Shown: positions 1-8,481 of the stretch, piece by piece
Position numbering within the stretch: the first letter of the stretch is position 1
How the letters are laid out: each line of letters opens with the position of its first letter
DNA from: Sulfurovum sp. NBC37-1
GTDB lineage: Bacteria > Campylobacterota > Campylobacteria > Campylobacterales > Sulfurovaceae
DNA: 64,000 nt
NCBI RefSeq assembly: GCF_000010345.1
Contig: NC_009663.1
Span: 2,498,278 to 2,562,277 of the forward strand
Direction: 5' to 3'
Position numbers and translations under genes: made by a program
Notes under the pieces: model-generated
Seen by the model: the letters and a program-made list of their open reading frames with translations, nothing else
What the model was told of the DNA's origin: nothing
Database searches by the model: none

Positions 1-792
1 AAAGGCTTTCGCTTTGGCGGCTTTGTAAAGGTCTATGGAGGCCCTGGGGCTGACACCGTACATAATATCATCTGCAATTTTTTCAAGACCGAACTTCTTT
101 GGGGCCCTGGTCGCAGAGATGAGCTGGACAATGTACTGTTCCAGTTCTTTGTCTATGTGAATGTCATAGATAGCTTTCTGCAGCTGGGAGATCTCCGCTT
201 TCTCAATTACCTGCTGCACTTCTCCAAAACCGTTCTGGGCACCCTTGCGCATAATCTCCAGCTCCTCCTCTTCGGAGTTATGGTGCACGACGATCTTCAT
301 CATAAATCTGTCGAGCTGCGCTTCGGGCAGCGCATAGACACCCTCCTGCTCGATGGGGTTCTGTGTCGCCATAACCAGGAAGGGAGATTCAAGTTTGAAA
401 GTCTCTTCGGCAATGGTCACCTGGCGTTCCTGCATCACTTCAAGCAGAGCGGACTGCACTTTGGCCGGAGCACGGTTGATCTCATCGGCAAGCAGAAGAT
501 TGGTAAAAAGCGGGCCTTTCTTGATACTGAATGTATGGTCCTGAGGGTTGTAGATCTGTGCACCGATGATGTCCGAGGGAAGAAGGTCGGGCGTGAACTG
601 AATCCGTTTGAAGTCGAGGCCGATCGCCTTGGCAAGGGCATTGATCGTAGTAGTCTTCGCCAGTCCAGGTACCCCCTCGACCAGGATATGCCCGTCACAA
701 AGCAAACCGACAAGCAGCCCTTCTATCATGACGTCCTGACCGATGACTGCTTTGCCCAGTTCTGTTTTAAGTAATGCTATTTTTTTATTCAT
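1..792 (-). CDS. MoxR-family AAA+ ATPase (3' end beyond window)
   Basis: A MoxR ATPase, expected to act as a chaperone-like AAA+ partner of vWA proteins. I translated 264 residues from the ATG at 792 (minus); the frame stays open to the window edge, so the C-terminus is missing. Visible are Walker A GVPGLAKT at residues 40-47, Walker B LLLADE at about 99-104 followed by INRAP, and sensor-1 ATQNP at about 145. Its ATG overlaps the stop of the BatD-like gene (ATGA, 789-792), so it is the last visible gene of the Bat operon. Known MoxR proteins sit with batA/batB/batD genes exactly as here. The family call is firm; the substrate is unknown. Confidence 0.93.
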   Translation of the reverse strand, partial: MNKKIALLKTELGKAVIGQDVMIEGLLVGLLCDGHILVEGVPGLAKTTTINALAKAIGLDFKRIQFTPDLLPSDIIGAQIYNPQDHTFSIKKGPLFTNLLLADEINRAPAKVQSALLEVMQERQVTIAEETFKLESPFLVMATQNPIEQEGVYALPEAQLDRFMMKIVVHHNSEEEELEIMRKGAQNGFGEVQQVIEKAEISQLQKAIYDIHIDKELEQYIVQLISATRAPKKFGLEKIADDIMYGVSPRASIDLYKAAKAKAF

Positions 793-1928
793 TTCATGCT
801 CTCCAATACTTCCTGTTTGATTTGTTTGAAATTGGTCTTTCCTTTGCCATACAGGCTTTTTTCCAAAGCATTGATAGCCTTTTCAAACCGTTTACTGTCC
901 ACTGCCATCAGCAGTTGCATCAGTGCTTTCTCATCTTTGCAGGCTTCCACCTTCCCTATTAGAGGATCAATCTTCTCAGCCGTGACTTTACGTTTCCATT
1001 TCAGTGATATGGCGGTCATGTAGCCTGCAAAAAAGACCACGATGTACCCCAGCAGAGAACCGAGCCAGGAGAAGTCAAAGTGCAGGGGCTGGGGATTGTC
1101 TGTTTTGTCAACCAGATCCTTTACCTCTGCCGGAGTGATATCAAAATGCTGTTTGGGTATGGTCAGCTGATACGCTTTTTTTAATCTCGGGTCAAAGGCA
1201 TGAAGCTGGAGCGGCGGAAGGTCGAAACTTTTATCATGGGAGAGTGCCATAATATAAGTGACCCTGTATTTCAGATGATCTTTCAGCGGTATTTTCTGCA
1301 CAAGGGGTTTTTGCGTAAAAAGTGTGAAGTCATCTCCGTCCGGATAGAGCCGTTCCAGTACGGGAGGGTACCCCTCGCCTTCCAAAATGATTTTCATCGC
1401 AATGGGTTCATAGCTTTGTGCCTGATGTTTTTTGATATCATAGGAAAGTTTGAAATCACCGACAAGCTGTGTGCTTTTTGGCAGTGCATTGACATGTAGC
1501 GCGATCGGAGACACATCGACCTTGCGGTCCTTGGTCTCGAGCTTTTTGAAATCGTCACGGTCTCCGGAAAAGGAGTAGGCCACTTTCTCCTCATCGGTCA
1601 CCCGCTCGACAAGATCGAAAGAGACATTAATATCCCCTGTCCTTAACGGATAGAGTATATAACGGTAGTGTATCCTGGCATGGTGCAGGGTATTGTCCTG
1701 TGTCGAGTCGATCTGCTCCACGAGGAAGGCATCGTTCTTTTCAATGCCGAAATGAAAGAAAAGTACCACATCCTCATTGGTCTGGTTTAGGTCGATACTG
1801 AGCAGCAGGGGTTCTTTCTCATACGCGTTCTGCTTGCTGATATGAAAGTCGTAAACGAAGTTCTCTCCATGAAGCAGCACGAAAGCGGACAGAAAGAGGA
1901 ATACGGCCCTACCAGGGATGTGTTTCAT
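789..1928 (-). CDS. batD: BatD-like aerotolerance membrane protein
   Basis: A 379-aa exported protein of the BatD (oxygen tolerance) type. I chose the ATG at 1928, giving MKHIPGRAVFLFLSAF, a signal peptide, because AAAGGA lies just upstream; an in-frame start at 1955 would add nine residues before the signal. The middle is beta-rich as expected for BatD. A single transmembrane helix (around LLGYIVVFFAGYMTAI) precedes a basic cytoplasmic tail. It overlaps the upstream vWA/TPR gene (1909-1928) and the downstream moxR (ATGA). Bat proteins are thought to form an envelope complex linked to stress tolerance; the molecular role is unsettled. Confidence 0.82.
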   Translation of the reverse strand: MKHIPGRAVFLFLSAFVLLHGENFVYDFHISKQNAYEKEPLLLSIDLNQTNEDVVLFFHFGIEKNDAFLVEQIDSTQDNTLHHARIHYRYILYPLRTGDINVSFDLVERVTDEEKVAYSFSGDRDDFKKLETKDRKVDVSPIALHVNALPKSTQLVGDFKLSYDIKKHQAQSYEPIAMKIILEGEGYPPVLERLYPDGDDFTLFTQKPLVQKIPLKDHLKYRVTYIMALSHDKSFDLPPLQLHAFDPRLKKAYQLTIPKQHFDITPAEVKDLVDKTDNPQPLHFDFSWLGSLLGYIVVFFAGYMTAISLKWKRKVTAEKIDPLIGKVEACKDEKALMQLLMAVDSKRFEKAINALEKSLYGKGKTNFKQIKQEVLESMK

Positions 1929-3447
1929 GAATGTATCCTTTATTGATAAGCTCATAGACCTTGGAACTCAGCGGCTGCTGTTCTGCCTTGGAATCGAGCA
2001 GCAGTTTGCGCTTCGCCTGCTCTTTTTTGCTCTTGCTGTTCTCTCCTCCGCTGCCGCTGCCTGAACTGGGCTGGTCCTCATCCCGGCTCTTTTTGCTACT
2101 CTCTTCCTGCTCTCCGCTTTTGGAGGCTCCGCTGTTCTGCGACTTGGGATGGGCAATACCCAGACCGGCGGACTTTTTGTCCGCCAGCAGGGCCACAAGT
2201 TTCAGGTTCTCTTTGGCATCCTTATCGTCTCCAAGCTGCAAAGCCTTAGTATAGTATATTTTGGCTTTTTCATACGCCTGTTTCCTGGCATAGCAGTTGG
2301 CCGTATTGTAATACAGCTTCTGTTTCACCTGTACGGAAGTGCTTCGGATAGAGGCATAGGCCTTCAGTGCTTTGTCATACGCCCCCTCTCTGTAATAAAT
2401 ATTTCCCAGAGCAAAACGGCTCTGCAGAGAAGGTGTCTCCACATTTTTGAGGTAGGCTTTCGACGCATTGAAGTCTCCTGCACGGTAACTGCTGTATGCC
2501 TTGTTCAAACGGTATCCGTCCAGCATGGAAGCTTCCGCATGTATACCCAAAAGGGCCAGGGCGATCACCAGAAAACGCACAGCGCGAGTATGCAGCATCA
2601 TAAAGAGCACTACAGCAAGGAAGAGCGGAACCTGATAGAGTTCCGTGTAGCGATGCTGTTTCTTCGTGATCATCTCTGTACTTTCTGTCTGTGCTTTCAG
2701 GGCTTTGTATACCCTGTCAGCCGTGGCTTCCGGGGTGGAAGCAGCGGTCAGATACGTTCCGTCTGTCTCGGAAGCCAGAGTTTCCAGTATCGGATTGATA
2801 CGGGAAATGACCAGGTGTCCCTCTTTGTCTTTCAGAAGGGAACCGTCAGGGTTCTCCACCGTCATACCCTCCTTGGTACCCAGTGCCAGTATCGTCAGCT
2901 TTATGCCCGAACGCCTGACCTGTTCGGCAAGCCCCTCAAGGTCACTTTCTTCCCCGCCATCTGTCATCAGCAGCAGATTCTTCTCGCTTTCCGGCATCGA
3001 GGCAACTTTTTTGAAAAGCTTTTTAAGGGAGGTCCCTTTGGTCAGGATATACTCCGGGTTCAGGCTCTTGAGTGCGACCTCTATCATCCTGTGGTCCGTC
3101 GTGGGAGGGGAGAGCAGCAGAGGATTGCTTGTAAAAGCGATCAGCATGATGTTATCCGCCTCATTCTTTTTCAGCAGTGAATCGATGGTCCCTTTGGCAA
3201 AGATATAACGGTCAGGCTTCAGGTCTTTCGCACGCATGGAATAGGAGACATCCAGTGCGATGACATACTCCTGTGCCTCAATGAGACTCTCTTCCACCCC
3301 CTGTATGAAAACGGGACGACTGAGTGCCAGCACGATAAGGAAAAGGATGATCAGATGCACTGTCTCGGTAAGCTTCTTCTCTCTGTAAAAAAAGAGAATG
3401 CCCAGAGGAATGAGCAGCCAGAGAAAACCGGGATGGAGTATACTCAT
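1909..3447 (-). CDS. vWA-TPR membrane protein (BatB/BatC fusion)
   Basis: A 512-aa protein combining BatB and BatC elements. N-terminal hydrophobic helices (residues about 8-20 and 31-48) lead into a von Willebrand A domain with MIDAS motif D66-x-S68-x-S70 (DVSYS) and a later metal-site region LLMTDGG. Another helix near 275-300 is followed by TPR-like repeats (AYSSYRAGDFNASKAYL, then FALGNIYYREGAYDKALKAY) and a low-complexity Ser/Lys/Glu tail. In many bacteria BatB and BatC are separate genes; the fusion is common in other phyla too. It starts 4 nt inside the end of batA (3444-3447), implying translational coupling. Confidence 0.85.
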   Translation of the reverse strand: MSILHPGFLWLLIPLGILFFYREKKLTETVHLIILFLIVLALSRPVFIQGVEESLIEAQEYVIALDVSYSMRAKDLKPDRYIFAKGTIDSLLKKNEADNIMLIAFTSNPLLLSPPTTDHRMIEVALKSLNPEYILTKGTSLKKLFKKVASMPESEKNLLLMTDGGEESDLEGLAEQVRRSGIKLTILALGTKEGMTVENPDGSLLKDKEGHLVISRINPILETLASETDGTYLTAASTPEATADRVYKALKAQTESTEMITKKQHRYTELYQVPLFLAVVLFMMLHTRAVRFLVIALALLGIHAEASMLDGYRLNKAYSSYRAGDFNASKAYLKNVETPSLQSRFALGNIYYREGAYDKALKAYASIRSTSVQVKQKLYYNTANCYARKQAYEKAKIYYTKALQLGDDKDAKENLKLVALLADKKSAGLGIAHPKSQNSGASKSGEQEESSKKSRDEDQPSSGSGSGGENSKSKKEQAKRKLLLDSKAEQQPLSSKVYELINKGYIHETHPW

Positions 3448-4367
3448 TTTTCACCTCCCGGAAGCACGCTTCTTTTTGGGTAGAGTACCCATCCCAGCAG
3501 CAGCAGGAATGCCGCCAGAAGAGGGAAGAAGATCAACAGTCTCTGGTTGAGGTAGTTCTCTCCCCTGACCGGACTGGGCTCCAGTTTGTCGATCTCCTTG
3601 TAGACTTCTTTGAGCTGTGCAGCTGATGCAGCGGCATAACTTTTCCCGCCGCTCTCTTTGGCGATGGTATCCAGCAGTGCCGCATCGTAGTCCGACGACT
3701 TTCCCACCCCGATGGTGTAGATCTTTATCCCTTTTTCTTTTGCTTTCGCTACGGCAGCTTTGGGAGAGGACCTTCCGGCATTGTGGTACCCGTCCGTTAA
3801 AAGGATGATCGCCTTGCTCTGTGCTTCTCCGTAGGAAAGTGTACGCATCGCCTGCATCAACGCATCCCCGATGGCCGTACTCTCTCCCGCAATGCCTACC
3901 GTGGTCATCTTCAACATACTTTCCATCGCCTCGAGGTCATAGGTCAGAGGCGAAGCCGTATAGGCAAATGTACCGAAGATCACGACACCCATATTATCGT
4001 CGAAGCGGTGTTTGATGAAATCTGCCGAGAGATCGAGAGTCGTTTCATATTTGGTCTTGAAGCGGTCCTTCTCATCGAAGCCGCTCTGCGCCATCGATCC
4101 GCTGGCATCGATCGCCAGAACGAGATCACGTCCTTTTTTGTGCTGGTTTCCAGCGGCATCGTAGACAAAAGGCTTTGCCAGGGCAACCACAAGAAAAGTA
4201 TAGATCAGCATTTTCAGCCAGGGCTCCCAGCTCAGCAGGGCACTTTCCCTGCCTGCCCACTCAAGCTTGGGAAAGTAATAGGTCCTGTTATGCTCTCTGC
4301 ACCACAGAAAACAGGGTAGCAGCAACAGCAACAAGAGGAAAAAAGGTGAGCCGAATGTAAAATGCAT
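3444..4367 (-). CDS. batA: vWA-domain membrane protein (BatA-like)
   Basis: A 307-aa protein with an N-terminal hydrophobic segment (residues 9-22), a second helix at about 52-66, a vWA domain with an intact MIDAS (DASGSM, D87/S89/S91, with the downstream LLTDGYHN) and a C-terminal transmembrane helix (LLIFFPLLAAFLLLLGWVLY). This is the standard BatA layout with the vWA domain in the periplasm. It is the first gene of the minus-strand operon batA, batB/C, batD, moxR; all junctions overlap by 4-20 nt. Transcription must start in the 110-bp gap to the divergent L,D-transpeptidase gene. Confidence 0.86.
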   Translation of the reverse strand: MHFTFGSPFFLLLLLLLPCFLWCREHNRTYYFPKLEWAGRESALLSWEPWLKMLIYTFLVVALAKPFVYDAAGNQHKKGRDLVLAIDASGSMAQSGFDEKDRFKTKYETTLDLSADFIKHRFDDNMGVVIFGTFAYTASPLTYDLEAMESMLKMTTVGIAGESTAIGDALMQAMRTLSYGEAQSKAIILLTDGYHNAGRSSPKAAVAKAKEKGIKIYTIGVGKSSDYDAALLDTIAKESGGKSYAAASAAQLKEVYKEIDKLEPSPVRGENYLNQRLLIFFPLLAAFLLLLGWVLYPKRSVLPGGEK

Positions 4368-4407
4368 ACATTGATTTTATCAGCACTCTGTTAACAGGAG
4401 GTTAAAT

Positions 4408-4473
4408 ATGAATATAAGTCCAGATAAAGCGTTATATAGCGTCCGTATGCTCTCTCTCAAAGAAAATCTGTAA
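4408..4473 (+). CDS. possible small ORF (21 aa) with strong Shine-Dalgarno
   Basis: Sequence shows AGGAGG at 4397-4402, a 6-nt spacer, ATG and 21 sense codons ending in TAA (MNISPDKALYSVRMLSLKEN plus L). It fills the gap between divergent batA and the L,D-transpeptidase gene and ends before that gene's -10. No family is recognised. The ribosome site is the only support; it may be a leader or chance. Confidence 0.3.
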   Translation: MNISPDKALYSVRMLSLKENL

Positions 4474-4482
4474 AAATTTTGC

Positions 4483-4488
4483 TATACT
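4483..4488 (+). promoter_or_regulatory. -10 box of the L,D-transpeptidase gene
   Basis: TATACT preceded by TG one base upstream (extended -10). Start of transcription would be near 4495, so the in-frame ATG at 4479 cannot be the translation start and the ATG at 4521 is preferred. No clear -35 is visible, as is usual in Campylobacterota. Confidence 0.5.
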
Positions 4489-4520
4489 CTGATCAATATT
4501 TTTTATTTTGGAATCTGCCC

Positions 4521-6197
4521 ATGAAACGCTTACAAAAACTGATTCATCTCTTGCTCGGCACTGCCGTCATCTCCCTTTTTCTCTTTTCAGGAAGTGCAGC
4601 AGCCAAAACGGCGGATATCGCTTTCAGCGAGAAGGCTTCGGACATGATGATCCAGGCACTGAAACCGGAACCCGACAAAAGCTTTCTCAAGCAGCTCTAT
4701 ACAGAGCTTTTCTACCTTCCCATCTGGATCAAAAAAGACAAGCCCTCCAAAGTAAGCCAGGAGCTCTTTGACATCATCAAATCTGACAGATCCCTGGAGA
4801 GAACGACGAACCTCTACCAGAATGCCCTCTCCCTCGAAGAAGAGATGCATCAGCTCTACGACTACCCAAGCAGTATCGTGCAGAAGATCAACTGGGAGTT
4901 CAAGATGAGCCAGCTCTATGAAGAGTATGCCAACTACGTCATTTACGGCAGTATCAACTGGGGTGCCCTGCAGGCGAGGCTCTCAAACCTGCGTGTCTCC
5001 GCCATCACTGCGGGGTGGATCACCTACAAACCCGACAGCAGTCCTCTGCAAGTTGCGGAAAATGCCGTGCTTATGGGAAGCCTGAAGAAAGCATTTCAGG
5101 AAGCAGAACCCCGAAAGTACCATTACAGAGCCCTCAGGAAATATCTTGACAAATATATCGCCATCAAAGAGAACGGCGGCTGGCCGACCGTCAACATCAA
5201 AGGTGTTCTCCGACCGGGCCACAGGAACCCCGCCGTACCGGACCTCAGAGAACGCCTGCTGATCACCGGGGACTACATTCCCTGCGATGAGAGTGATGAG
5301 AGCGACCTTTATGACAACTGTCTCAAAAAGGCGGTCATACGCTTTCAGAAACGCAACGGGCTGAGCGCCAAAGGTGTCATAGGCAAGAACACGCTCAAAG
5401 CACTCAACCAAACCGTAGATGAACGTATTACCATCATTAAAATTAACCTGGACCGGATCAAATGGCTGCATGAGCGTCCGGACAACAGGCATATCATCAT
5501 CAACATCCCCGATTACCGGCTTTACTATGAAGTGAACGGGAAACTGAAAATGACGATGAAGGTCATTGTAGGAAAACGTAAGAACCCCACACCGATCTTC
5601 TCAAACCGTGTCAAAAGCGTCGTACTCAATCCCTACTGGAACGTACCCAAGAGTATTATCCAGAAAGAGATGATCCCCAAACTACTGAGAAATCCGCATG
5701 CCATGGCGGGGCAGGGTATCGACATTTACACCGGATGGGGGAAAGATGCCAAAAAGGTAAGTGGAGGCTCGGTCAACTGGGCGCAGTACCGCTACAGCAA
5801 GACCGTTCCCTACCGTTTTGCCCAGAGACCCGGAAACAGGAACGCCCTGGGGCGCATCAAGTTCCTCTTCCCCAACCAGTTCCATGTCTACATGCACGAT
5901 ACACCGACCAAATACCTGTTCAAACGGGATAAAAGGTCCTACAGTCACGGCTGCATCCGGCTGGAGAAACCCAAGCTGATGATGGAGACCATCGCCTCTT
6001 TCAACCCCAGTCTCGAACTGGACAAAGCGTACAAGATCCTCAAGAGCAAGAAGAACACCTATTTCTCTCTGGAGAACACCATCCCCATCGATGTGGTCTA
6101 CCTCACCGCCTGGGTCGACTACGACGGGAAACTGCAATTCAGGGATGATGTCTACAAATACGACGAACTGATGATCGCTTCAGTACGTAGATGGTAA
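4521..6197 (+). CDS. L,D-transpeptidase, YcbB-like
   Basis: A 558-aa exported L,D-transpeptidase expected to cross-link or anchor peptidoglycan in the periplasm. From the ATG at 4521 it begins MKRLQKLIHLLLGTAVIS, a signal peptide ending near SAAAKT. A helical middle region is followed by a peptidoglycan-binding domain (PDLRERL...CLKKAVIRFQKRNGL). The YkuD catalytic domain has the signature YSHGCIRLE with Cys at residue about 478. The order and length fit the YcbB/LdtD type rather than short ErfK proteins. It is followed after 3 nt by coaE and is the first gene of a four-gene plus-strand run. Confidence 0.9.
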   Translation: MKRLQKLIHLLLGTAVISLFLFSGSAAAKTADIAFSEKASDMMIQALKPEPDKSFLKQLYTELFYLPIWIKKDKPSKVSQELFDIIKSDRSLERTTNLYQNALSLEEEMHQLYDYPSSIVQKINWEFKMSQLYEEYANYVIYGSINWGALQARLSNLRVSAITAGWITYKPDSSPLQVAENAVLMGSLKKAFQEAEPRKYHYRALRKYLDKYIAIKENGGWPTVNIKGVLRPGHRNPAVPDLRERLLITGDYIPCDESDESDLYDNCLKKAVIRFQKRNGLSAKGVIGKNTLKALNQTVDERITIIKINLDRIKWLHERPDNRHIIINIPDYRLYYEVNGKLKMTMKVIVGKRKNPTPIFSNRVKSVVLNPYWNVPKSIIQKEMIPKLLRNPHAMAGQGIDIYTGWGKDAKKVSGGSVNWAQYRYSKTVPYRFAQRPGNRNALGRIKFLFPNQFHVYMHDTPTKYLFKRDKRSYSHGCIRLEKPKLMMETIASFNPSLELDKAYKILKSKKNTYFSLENTIPIDVVYLTAWVDYDGKLQFRDDVYKYDELMIASVRRW

Positions 6198-6200
6198 TTT

Positions 6201-6794
6201 ATGTCCTTCAAATACGCCATTGCCCTCACTGGAGGGATCGCTACCGGTAAAAGTACCGTTTCAAAGATCTTTGAAGAGGAAGGCTTTACCGTCATCGATG
6301 CAGATAAGATTGCCCATCAGGTTTTAGATGCGTCCACCGATGAGGTTGCCGAACTCTTTGGAAAAGAGTTGCTTCTGGAAAACGGGGTAGACAGAAAAGT
6401 GCTGGGTGCCATCATATTCAAAGATACTCAAAAACGCAAAGCCCTTGAAGCACTGCTGCATCCTCTTATCTACGAGGAGATCCTGCGGCTTTCCAAGATA
6501 GAGGATAAAAAAAAGAAGCCTTATCTGATAGACATACCTCTTTTTTTTGAGACAGCTCGCTATAATACTTACAAGGTCATTGTGGTTTACGCTATGCAAA
6601 GACAACAGATCGAACGGGCCATACGAAGAGACGCTCTCCCCAAAGAGGAGGTGGAGCACCGTATCGCAGCCCAGATCGACATAGAAGAAAAGAAAACCAA
6701 AGCAACCTACCTCATAGACAATAGCCGGGATGAATCACAGCTTCGTCAGGAGACGATGCGGGTCATCTACAAGATACAAAAGGATTTTTCATGA
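6201..6794 (+). CDS. coaE: dephospho-CoA kinase
   Basis: A 197-aa enzyme that phosphorylates dephospho-CoA, the last step of coenzyme A synthesis, in the cytosol. The P-loop GGIATGKST is at residues about 11-19 and the family DADKIAHQVL segment follows. Length is typical (about 200). It starts 3 nt after the L,D-transpeptidase stop and overlaps dapF by 4 nt (ATGA at 6791-6794), so the genes are probably cotranscribed. Confidence 0.95.
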   Translation: MSFKYAIALTGGIATGKSTVSKIFEEEGFTVIDADKIAHQVLDASTDEVAELFGKELLLENGVDRKVLGAIIFKDTQKRKALEALLHPLIYEEILRLSKIEDKKKKPYLIDIPLFFETARYNTYKVIVVYAMQRQQIERAIRRDALPKEEVEHRIAAQIDIEEKKTKATYLIDNSRDESQLRQETMRVIYKIQKDFS

Positions 6795-7537
6795 CCGTGA
6801 CCAAATATTCCGCCAACGGGAACGACTTTGTCATTTTCATTGCACAGGAGCATGCCGACAGGTCCGAACTTGCCAAAAAACTCTGTCACCGCCAGAATGG
6901 CGTTGGTGCCGATGGTATGGTAGTGGTCCTGCCGCACAAAAAATATGATTTCGAATGGGAGTTCTACAACTCCGATGGTTCCGAAGCAGACATGTGCGGC
7001 AATGCCAGCCGTGCCGTGGCCCATTTTGCCCATGAAAAAGGCATCTCCAAGGACGGGAAAGCGGAATTCCTGACCGGAGCAGGAGTTATTCGTGCCACGA
7101 TCAACGGCCTCTATGTCGTCAGCGATATGGTCGAACCCGATATCCAGCGTGATGACATCGACGAAAACGGGGAGAGGTGGTGGCTTATCGATTCCGGTGT
7201 CCCTCACCTGGTCGCCATCCAAGAGAACATCGACAGCTTCGATCTCACCGAGGCACGCAGGCTCAGAGAGAAGTACAACGCAAATGTCAATATCTGTCGT
7301 CTGGACGGTGACACCCTTTATGTCAGGACCTATGAACGCGGAGTGGAAGACGAAACACTGGCCTGCGGAACAGGAATGGTCGCCTGCTACATCCGTCTGC
7401 ACAAAGAAGGGAAAGTACCTGACCAGGTCAAAGTACACCCAAAAAGCGGTGACGAACTCTATGTAAGCTATGAAAATGGCGTGTACCGTTTTGGCGGGAA
7501 GGTTACCAAAACGTTCATCGCCGAAACACTGATATAG
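6791..7537 (+). CDS. dapF: diaminopimelate epimerase
   Basis: A 248-aa enzyme that converts LL- to meso-diaminopimelate for lysine and peptidoglycan synthesis. Both catalytic cysteines are visible: C69 in MCGNASRA and C192 in ACGTGMVA. N-terminal YSANGNDF matches the substrate-binding GNDF motif. It is slightly short (about 270 aa in E. coli) but complete. The ATGA overlap with coaE and the nearby L,D-transpeptidase give the cluster a cell-wall theme. Confidence 0.96.
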   Translation: MTVTKYSANGNDFVIFIAQEHADRSELAKKLCHRQNGVGADGMVVVLPHKKYDFEWEFYNSDGSEADMCGNASRAVAHFAHEKGISKDGKAEFLTGAGVIRATINGLYVVSDMVEPDIQRDDIDENGERWWLIDSGVPHLVAIQENIDSFDLTEARRLREKYNANVNICRLDGDTLYVRTYERGVEDETLACGTGMVACYIRLHKEGKVPDQVKVHPKSGDELYVSYENGVYRFGGKVTKTFIAETLI

Positions 7538-7546
7538 GAGGAAAAA

Positions 7547-8185
7547 ATGAAATTATTATGGATCATATTGCTTGCTGCCGGACTTACTGCAGGTGAATTT
7601 GAGGAGGCTGTAGCTGAATATAACCAGGGGAACTATATCAAGGCACTCGATACCTTTTATGTTCTGGCAAAAGAGGGACATCCCAAAGCACAGTTCAATG
7701 TAGGGCTGATCTATGCCAATGGCAAAGGGGTGAACAAAGACATCTATCAGGCAAAGGAGTGGTATAAGAAAGCTGCGGAGCAGGGTAATACTGCTGCACA
7801 GTACAACCTGGCAAAACTGATCGCACAAAAAACTGACAAGAAAAATTCCCATGTGAATGAACAGATAATATACTGGTATGAAAAAGCTGCCGAGGGAGGC
7901 CAAAAAGAGGCGATGAACGACCTTGCACTACTCTATTTGAAAGGTAATGGCGTCAAACAAAACAAACGCAAAGCCTTCGAGCTTTTCAAAAAAGCCGCAC
8001 AACTGGGTGATACTTCGGCACAGATCAATCTTGCGCTGATGTATGCCTGGGGTGAGGGAATCCCCAATGACAAGGTCAAAGCCTACAAGAATCTGAAGCA
8101 GGCACTCAAACAGGGTAAGACAGAAGCCTCTGTCTACCTTGAGCGACTCTGTAAAGAGAGCAACTGGGCCTGCCAAAACGATTAA
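7547..8185 (+). CDS. Sel1-repeat exported protein
   Basis: A 212-aa protein with an N-terminal signal peptide (MKLLWIILLAAGLTAG) and about four to five Sel1-type tetratricopeptide repeats with the pattern AQFNVGLIYANGKGV..A..WYKKAAEQG. Sel1 repeats mediate protein contacts. Two cysteines near the C-terminus (CKESNWAC) recall the Cys-paired Sel1 proteins of Helicobacter, but only one pair is present. The SD AGGAGG sits just upstream of the ATG at 7547. It follows dapF by 9 nt. Binding partners are not inferable. Confidence 0.85.
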   Translation: MKLLWIILLAAGLTAGEFEEAVAEYNQGNYIKALDTFYVLAKEGHPKAQFNVGLIYANGKGVNKDIYQAKEWYKKAAEQGNTAAQYNLAKLIAQKTDKKNSHVNEQIIYWYEKAAEGGQKEAMNDLALLYLKGNGVKQNKRKAFELFKKAAQLGDTSAQINLALMYAWGEGIPNDKVKAYKNLKQALKQGKTEASVYLERLCKESNWACQND

Positions 8186-8206
8186 GAGATATTTTAAGTA
8201 TCTCTT
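8184..8206 (+). terminator. hairpin after the Sel1-repeat gene
   Basis: AAGAGATA (8184-8191) and TATCTCTT (8199-8206) form a perfect 8-bp stem with a 7-nt loop, starting inside the stop codon. No T-tract follows, so termination here may be weak. Confidence 0.4.
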
Positions 8207-8209
8207 GGC

Positions 8210-8215
8210 TATAAT
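8210..8215 (+). promoter_or_regulatory. -10 box of tRNA-Val
   Basis: TATAAT 18 nt upstream of the mature tRNA-Val 5' end. Confidence 0.5.
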
Positions 8216-8232
8216 TTCACCCTACAAAATGT

Positions 8233-8308
8233 GATCGCGTAGCTCAGTTGGTAGAGCACTACCTTGACATGGTAGTGGTCGTTGGTTCAAGTCCAATCGT
8301 GATCACCA
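8233..8308 (+). tRNA. tRNA-Val (GAC), CCA encoded
   Basis: A complete cloverleaf: acceptor GATCGCG pairs with CGTGATC, D-arm GCTC...GAGC, anticodon stem CTACC/GGTAG with loop TTGACAT (anticodon GAC) and T-arm with TTCAAGT. CCA is encoded at 8306-8308. Its 3' end is the left attachment site of the integrase island that follows. Confidence 0.95.
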
Positions 8309-8382
8309 CTCCACAATTTAACCCAATCTAACAAAACCTAACAAAGCCCCTTAAATACGGGATTTAAAGCATATTTATCATC
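8295..8382 (+). repeat. attL of the tRNA-Val island
   Basis: An 88-bp segment starting in the tRNA-Val T-stem and running 74 bp past CCA. It is repeated at 14109-14196; the first 34 bp are identical and only a handful of mismatches occur in the rest. Direct repeats of a tRNA 3' end flanking an integrase gene are the hallmark of tyrosine-integrase islands. Confidence 0.92.
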
Positions 8383-8401
8383 TAATACACTCCAATACAA
8401 T

Positions 8402-8481
8402 TTAGGGACAACTAATAATTTTAGGGATAATTATAGGGACAAGTGCTAAAATAGGGTTATCCCTAAAGGAGAGTTATCCCT
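8402..8481 (+). repeat. TAGGGAYAA repeat cluster (integrase arm sites)
   Basis: Between attL and the integrase start are repeated TTAGGGACAA, TTTAGGGATAA and TATAGGGACAA, plus inverted copies (TTATCCCTA) running up to the start codon. Two more copies lie at 14033-14058 beside attR. They look like arm-type binding sites for the integrase, and those overlapping its ribosome site could give autoregulation. Confidence 0.6.

Noticed and set aside
2149..3180. 343-codon plus-strand frame opposite the vWA-TPR gene
   Set aside because: Shadow of a well-supported minus-strand operon gene.
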